From Auanema rhodensis (lineage: Eukaryota > Nematoda > Chromadorea > Rhabditida > Rhabditidae): a stretch of 64,000 nt of DNA. The stretch spans positions 6,510,001 through 6,574,000 of the forward strand of contig OZ059896.1 of the NCBI GenBank assembly GCA_964057225.1. Direction: 5' to 3'. Shown here piece after piece: positions 58,096 through 64,000 of the stretch (its first letter is position 1; every line of letters begins with the position of its first letter). Both the position numbers and the translations under genes were made by a program. The notes beneath the pieces are model-generated. The model saw only the letters and a program-made list of their open reading frames with translations, did not search any database and was not told where the DNA came from.

Positions 58096-60270
58096 CTATT
58101 CTATGGTGGTAAGCATTTCATCATCAGATTTTGATTCTGGTACACGATCGGTGAGTAGTTCCTAAAAAATGAGTAAGTAACAAAACATTAAATAAGCTTA
58201 CCATTTGCTCTGGGGTTTCGTCGCCTTTTTTATTTTGGAAACGCTGCAAAACTCCTCTAATAATACTACCCGGAAGACGTTGGTGAGATTTTATTAGTCC
58301 CCTTATCTCACGTTTAATCTGTCTTCTAACCTGAAATAAGTTTTAATTAGTTAATTTGAGGGAAAAAAGAAAGAATACTTCTTCTGGACTTATATTGTCG
58401 TAATCAAACGTCATTGGTTTCCCAAGATGAGTCACCATTTTAACAGGAAAGCCTCCATATATTGGACACAATGGTATTTTTGTTTTTTCATATATCCAAC
58501 GGAAAAAGCTTCGTCCCCATTCTGGTGTTCGGAATGATTCTCGACAATTTTCGGTAAACATTGGAATTACGGGCTGTAAGTTAAAAAATAAATAGAATAA
58601 TTGAAACTAAGCATATGCGAAATGATTTAAATCTTACAGTTTTAGAATTAATCACAACTCGTGCAAATCCTAATCGCTTGCCCCATTGAATGTCATATAG
58701 ATTGGGATCGGAGAAGAGAGCTTCTCGGACACCTTAATTTAAATACAAGTATACTTGACAAGTTAACTTTCCCAGTTTTACCTCCTGGAGCAATACACAA
58801 TAAATTTCCTTCCAGCAGTTCTTTAGTACATTCTTCTACTGTGCCAGGCGTTATGCTGAACATTTTACAAATGGGTTTCCAGCCTAAGTAAGGATGTAAT
58901 GTATGCATTAACTTCATGCCTACCGGGAATTTTGAATATAAATTTATCTCCCACACAATGTAGTACTCTATTCTTATGAATAGCCAGTTTCGATATAAGA
59001 TAATAAACATCTAAAGGAAGGCATCCATGATAATAGATAAATAACGCTTTTCCATCATCAGGAACATTTTCTATTCCCTTTAACTCATAACCTAAATGTA
59101 AACTATATTTAGAGTATAAAAAATATATGATACCATGCCAAACAGAACCTACAGCATCCCAGAAGGATGCAATTGCTACTCTTGCACCATCCCAATAACT
59201 AGAGTTATAAGCTTCTCGAATCTAAAACAAAATACAGTGTAATTAAATATCATTAGTGATGATCAAACCTGATGACGTAGACCATAAACATGCAAGAAAA
59301 TTATGCAACCATATATGAATACTACTAATATAGCTGGAACAACAAAAACAATAATGAATGGGAGCAGCAGCCACAACAGATGCTGAAAAACGACATTTCA
59401 AATACAAGGCTTGTTCGTAAAATAATTTTTTAAATTATTATTACAATTATAATTTTCATGTCTCACCTCACCACCGAATAATTTTACTAGGAAGGGGTGA
59501 ATAACACTAAATGGCCATATGCTTTCCAGCACCATAGCCACATATCAATGAGGAGAGCAATGATTGCCTACAGGAAAGAGTATATTTTTGAACAAGAATA
59601 GATATATGAAAAAAACTTTGACTAAAATCAAGTGCTTATTAAAGCATAGGCAAAGGCTATAATGAACGATAAGATTCTTGATAAGGGATGAAAAGGGTAA
59701 ATACTGGTTTGTATCTATGTCAATTTTAAATGTGGGCTCACACAGAGCTAGCGAGCTGAATCAATATCAGGCGACATCATAAGCGCATTCATTTAAACTC
59801 CAAAAAAAGCTTTTTAAATCAAAGCTTTATATTGAAGTCAGATGAAAAAAGGAAAATAACGTTTGAGCATATAATGAATAAGTAATCAATAAAAGGAAGC
59901 GCGACATACGAATATGAGAAATATAATATATTGATAACATGTTGATATGTGGGCATTCGTAATAATAAGGGCCGTAACACATGATACACTGCTCCGAAGC
60001 AAAAGCTAATAAATAAGTAACAAAGAAAGAAGTAAATGTTATGTTGTCACAAAGTATTGAATAATAGTAGTTAAAAGTTGAATAAAAAATGTTACCTCTA
60101 AATAATCCAGATCAATATAGTCTAAGGCCCAAGTAATCCAAATAAGGAGAACCTCAATATGAGGCTGAAAAAACTCAGGCCATCCCATTGCTGAATTACG
60201 CGTTATTTAGTAAACAAGAGCTTCATAAAAGCAAACCTTGTAGTTCCTCCAGCCATGTTGAAATAGGCAT
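58096..60270 (-). CDS. TMEM68: TMEM68-type acyltransferase
   Basis: ER glycerolipid acyltransferase; mammalian TMEM68 is implicated in an alternative route of triacylglycerol synthesis. The first exon starts MPISTWLEELQ at 60270, three bases after a TTTAACCTAG acceptor. The next gives AMGWPEFFQPHIEVLLIW. Two membrane segments follow (LLLPFIIVFVVPAILVVFIY). The catalytic HxxxxD block is YYHGCLPLDVYYLI, after WDAVGSVWHGYEL. The second acyltransferase block is IAPGGVREALFSD, then PVIPMFTENCRESFR and PLCPIYGGFPVK. The C-terminus has SHQRLPGSIIRGVLQRF before an acidic tail. All family blocks are in order. It is 118 bases downstream of COA1. Confidence 0.93.
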
Positions 60271-60387
60271 TACCTAGGTTAAAAAACGCAAATAATTTTG
60301 CAACAAAACATGCTAAATAATATAAGAGTAAAAAACTCAAAAAAATAATGTTTAAAATTAAAAAAAAATTAAAAATTTATTAAAAAT

Positions 60388-60962
60388 CTAATCTGTAGCT
60401 AAATTGTCATCGTTCTCAACCCAATTTTTAGTATCATAAATTGTAACAACTCCGCTTTGTAAACTCAGACTGAATGAAAACTTCACATAAAAGAAAATAT
60501 TGATTATGAAAACAAACCGAATTTTAGAAGTATAAAAGTTTTCTTCTTCCTTAGATCGAGTGGCCATCACATCCATATGACCACAATCCAAAGAACCGGT
60601 TATTGGTATTCTGAGCTGAAAACGAAAGAAAAATAAATTGAATATTAAAAAAAACTTCTTTACCTGACTCTTCAGTTTTCCCACATAATTATGCCGATTA
60701 TCAGCAAGATCTACTGCGCCAACTTTGATAGGACAACCAATTGTAGACTAAAACAAGTAAAAATGAACAAGTTTCTCGAAACAACATTATATACCATAGC
60801 TAACTCATGCTCACTAACTATGCGAAGACTTTCTACATAATGAGGAAGATTTCTGACTCTATGTTGAACAGATTTTTGAGCTAAATAAAGACCCGTTGCG
60901 CCGGCAAGAAAAGTTCCTGCTGCGATTTTCACTAACGTTGAATTTTGAACCTGTAACAACAT
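60388..60962 (-). CDS. COA1: COA1/TIM21-like mitochondrial assembly factor
   Basis: Inner-membrane factor for early cytochrome c oxidase and complex I assembly. The N-terminus has one hydrophobic segment (KIAAGTFLAGATGLYLA, about residues 12-28) preceded by a short basic leader. The soluble domain shows the COA1 motif GKLKSQLRIPITGSLDCG followed by VMATRSK. A final beta segment reads SLQSGVVTIYDTK. Three to four exons with short introns; it ends NLATD. The TTACAG that spans codons 3-4 could itself be an acceptor, so the true 5' end may lie elsewhere. It is downstream of GFRP (269 bases) and upstream of TMEM68. Confidence 0.8.
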
Positions 60963-61230
60963 GAATAAACTAAGAATTGGAAGAGCCTCAAACTAGCCAT
61001 TTCAGAAATGGTTTTTCTTTAACTTGAAAATACCATACAATATTATACCTCAAGATATAGAGAAAACCTGCAAGTATATATTAAATATTTTTTTCGAAAA
61101 CAATCTTTACAACCAGTTAAAAGTGTAATATGATCATGTGAGGAGAGGTAAAAGAAAAAATTTGAAATAAGCGTAATTTTATTTCTAAATGTATCATACA
61201 AAGGATGTGGATTTCACAAAGAATTATTAT

Positions 61231-61565
61231 TCAGGGATGATGAAGAGTCCAAGCACAAGTTTGTCCTATTCCCGCCATAGCAACGACCTTCCATCCATCT
61301 CCTTCTAATCGGTTGAGTACAATTCGAGGTGGAAGTTGGGTTACATATTCCTTCAAAGGGAAACGATGAAGCTTAGCGCAAAGGTAAGATGTGCAATATG
61401 CTTCAAGACCATAGTAAATCAAAAAAGTACCATAAATTCATTTCCTAGCTGCTTAGTAGGAGAAGCTTCTAGCTTTTCCATTAGTTCAGGGTCAGAGGCT
61501 CCATCGCCAACAAAAGTAGGCCCACATTCCAAACGAATTTGAGTAGAAATGAGCAAATATGGCAT
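61231..61565 (-). CDS. GCHFR: GTP cyclohydrolase I feedback regulatory protein (GFRP)
   Basis: Binds GTP cyclohydrolase I and passes phenylalanine activation and BH4 inhibition to it, controlling tetrahydrobiopterin synthesis. Two exons (61431-61565 and 61231-61350) give exactly 84 residues, the length of the mammalian protein. The N-terminus MPYLLISTQIRLECGPT is almost unchanged. The phase-0 junction gives LGNEFMEYVTQLPPRIVL, and the C-terminus has AMAGIGQTCAWTLH. The Gln in GIGQT, near the effector site, is kept. It sits between CSN3 and COA1 in a co-oriented cluster. Confidence 0.97.
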
Positions 61566-61981
61566 TTTAGCAGACGTTTCTTAGTTTTAAGCCGGACAAG
61601 GTGAACGCGGACGGGTTATAGTAAAAGACGGTAAATTTAAAGAGGAAAGAGACGATAAAAACAACCAATGTCAAGGTCAAACAACTTCAATGATAACAAA
61701 AGAATACGTTGATTGAGAAGCATGATCTTGAAGGCATGAACAAGAAAGACAGGAAGAATCAAACAAGAAATAATAGATCATATTCAGATATGAATAATGG
61801 TTGAACATAATTCACGCTCATAAAAAAACATATCAAAATTAAATATCTTCATTTCGAATGATAGATATGGAAAAGTGTACACATAAGGAAACCCGCTAGA
61901 ATTACAGAAACTGTACAAAGTAAACAAATAATATTGTACACTTCAACAAAAAGGGAACAGAAAAGCAAACAACACAAAAAT
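61566..61981. other. Short spacer between CSN3 and GFRP
   Basis: 416 bases without ORF evidence. It is longer than a typical SL2-type operon gap and may hold the 3' UTR of CSN3. Confidence 0.5.
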
Positions 61982-63898
61982 TTACATATCTATGGGGTTA
62001 TTACTCATAGACAACCCTTCGTCATCTTGAAAATATGAGAGATTAGAAGTCTTAATATTGCGTGTTATCAGTACAGGATTAAGACGAGCTGCAAGATCCA
62101 TTCTTTTAACTTCTCCACACATGTATTCCAGTCTGAAATGAGGAATTTTAGAAAATAAGTAACTTCTATATTTACTTCTTAATTCGGTCATCAATATCCT
62201 TTCTTTTGATATATTCAACAGGAATACAGAGATTAATTATTTTTGAGTCCTTGTTTATTTCAGCATTAAGCTCACCTGATTCGACAAGTTTCTTAAAAAA
62301 TTGAATACAATACTCGAAAAATTTATAGAAAAAAGATACCTCAATTATGCTGATTACAAGAGCCTCATCATTTAACTTAGATCTTGTTGTTAAATTTTCC
62401 AAAGTAATTGAAGAAAATGATTTAGCTACTTTAAGCACAGCCTTGTATTTCAGTGTCTCAATCAAAGTCTCTACCAAGGAAAAATTTTCATCCTGAAACA
62501 TATTTACACCTTTAGAATATGAATAAACTGCTTCAAAAAAACCTCTCGGAAAATAGTTGAATTGTCTTGCAGAGTTTTCTGAACTTCACAAATATTATCT
62601 TCAGCGTCAGCAGCTAATGCAAGTTGGGTATAAGGAGCAGTACGAGCACTGGAAAAATGTTTTTCGAATTGTAAGTTATATATTTTGGAACTCACGATTT
62701 CCAAGCCCTCAAAAGAGCTGACGATCTTGAGCTAGGGATGTCTAAACGACCATGCAATATGAGTGAGACAATATAAAATCTTAAAAAATAAATATTGCAA
62801 AAAGTAATTTATCTATTTTTACTTCTTAAAAGCATTTATTTGGACCGGAGTTGGATTGCTAATTGGTAGTGTTATACTGTGCTCAAGGAAAATGATTGCA
62901 CGACGATATTGATTCTGAGATATAAAATTAAAAACTTTATTTTTTTTAAGCTTACCAAGCTCAATAGAACGACGGCTGAGTAGTAGAGATACTGAAGCAG
63001 AAACTTGGAATCAAAGTACTGTGTTGTAGCATTTCTTGGTTTCCTTACGGTTAGATCAAATGGCGATTCAATTAGATAAGGGTTCTAATTTAAAAGTTAA
63101 TATATCTCACAATCAGCAACTTACTTCGTTTACAAGGCCACTCACATGCGAATAAATATATGGCAAAGCAGCTTGAAGTTTATTAAGCTCAATGCACAGA
63201 AAAAGAAAAGCAGAATGAAGGGAAGACACAATAAAATTTTCTTGATCAAAGATCAAAGTCATGGCTTTCTCTGCAATATCGTATCCAATTCCAGGCTAAA
63301 CATGAAAAAATATAACTTTTAAAAATGCGCACATTTCAACCTCTTTCTTCCTCTCAGAACAATAATATGCAGCGTTTCTTACAAGCGGGACAACTAAAAT
63401 TTACACAGGACAATATAAAAATTTAATGCAAAACTGAACATACATATATCAAGACAATGCTTCAGTTGGTCTGGTTTAAGAATTCCATTATCCAAGTAGT
63501 GTTTCAGAACTTCAATAGCACGATCGGTTCCAGCTTCATGGTTTTTCAATACAGAATTATCGTAAATAGCACGAATGCCAGCAACAAGCATGGGCTTAAT
63601 AATAACAAATTATCTGGTCAGAATTAGGAATAATTTTTACCACAGCGTACGGCAAATTTCCACACTCGATCAAAAAAGGCTCCAGGTCAGGAGCTTTTTT
63701 CTCCAGAACATCTTTATTTTTCCTTGCCATTTCAGCAATCTTCTGTACAACTTCAGCTAAAAAATAACGACTAAAACTAACTATTGAAATTTTCGAAAAC
63801 CTACATTTATTGTCGTTACTTTGAATGCCAGTCATTATTGTGATTATGTTTTCCACATTATTAACTTCAGGGAAAAGTTTGGCAAGGACTGCCGACAT
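61982..63898 (-). CDS. COPS3: COP9 signalosome subunit 3 (CSN3)
   Basis: PCI-domain subunit of the COP9 signalosome, which removes NEDD8 from cullins. The ATG at 63898 is three bases after a TTATTATAG acceptor; the N-terminus is MSAVLAKLFPEVNNVENII. Helical repeats follow, including KLQAALPYIYSHV, LLQYLYYSAVVLLSLNQYRR and AIIFLEHSITLPISNPTPVQ, equivalent to the family's (Y/F)xxAITxP block, then KKFYIVSLILHGR. The C-terminal winged-helix part has LVESGELNAEINKDSKIINL. It ends with an acidic Ser-containing tail. About ten exons. Its link to the F-box gene at 19.7 kb is only pathway-level. Confidence 0.85.
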
Positions 63899-64000
63899 TT
63901 CCTATAATAACGTTTTTTTTATTAAGATTTGAAATTTCACAAGAACTCGAGATATGAAATACGAGAACATAAATATATACAAGAGTTTGAACAAGAAATG
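63899..64000. other. Upstream edge of CSN3
   Basis: AT-rich sequence with the likely trans-splice acceptor (63902-63910 on the minus strand); truncated by the window end. Confidence 0.4.

Noticed and set aside
1-64000. tRNA, rRNA or snRNA genes
   Set aside because: No T-loop (GGTTCRANNCC) with matching A-box or other RNA-gene core was found by eye on either strand; a covariance-model scan would be needed to exclude them.

Overview
This window is nuclear DNA from a small-genome animal, almost certainly a nematode. Protein genes are cut by very short (about 40-60 bp), AT-rich introns with GT...(T)TTTAG/TTTCAG ends. Many start codons lie 0-15 bases downstream of a splice acceptor, as expected for spliced-leader trans-splicing. 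The gene set also fits: a five-domain ShKT secreted protein, a DNAJC12 protein ending like the human one, an 84-residue GFRP, and tight co-oriented clusters. All homology calls were made by eye from conserved motifs; no database search was run.

Left part (1-25.9 kb), very AT-rich and gene-sparse: a fatty-acid-hydroxylase (FAXDC2-like) gene, two divergent PGAP2/Frag1-type membrane protein genes, a PAQR3-type receptor gene, an armadillo-repeat gene (ARMC10/ARMCX-like C-terminus) with a 2.7 kb intron, a cysteine-rich secreted propeptide gene, and an F-box/LRR gene. Between them lie kilobases of AT-rich DNA with (TA)n, (GA)n/(CT)n and ACTATA-type simple repeats.

Mobile region (25.9-32.9 kb): a segment of about 0.7 kb is present twice in direct orientation. 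Copy 1 is interrupted by a 1,170-bp Tc1-type transposon that is internally deleted. Copy 2 is interrupted by 4.27 kb of Maverick/Polinton- or adintovirus-like DNA. That insert carries an intact adenovirus-type cysteine protease ORF, a decayed polymerase-associated ORF, several unknown ORFs, and an apparently intact four-exon gene resembling the PaREP1 (HEPN-like) family.

Transition (33-41.2 kb): a small secreted-protein gene, then a 1,382-bp inverted repeat that looked identical at every point checked, microsatellite and homopolymers included. Its arms closely flank a secreted ShKT-repeat gene, so the gene has the same upstream sequence on both sides.

Right part (41.5-64 kb), denser, less AT-rich and nearly all on the minus strand: UPF0390 (C19orf53-like) and kish-B/TMEM167B separated by one base; a divergent CWC22 paralogue with two MA3-type modules; NUP54 > NOL8-like > DNAJC12; ERp44, with an XBP1-type UPRE upstream; one plus-strand Lys-rich single-pass membrane protein; and CSN3 > GFRP > COA1 > TMEM68, spaced like an operon. 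These are housekeeping genes for splicing, nuclear pores, ER and Golgi proteostasis, lipid synthesis, mitochondrial respiration and ubiquitin-ligase control.
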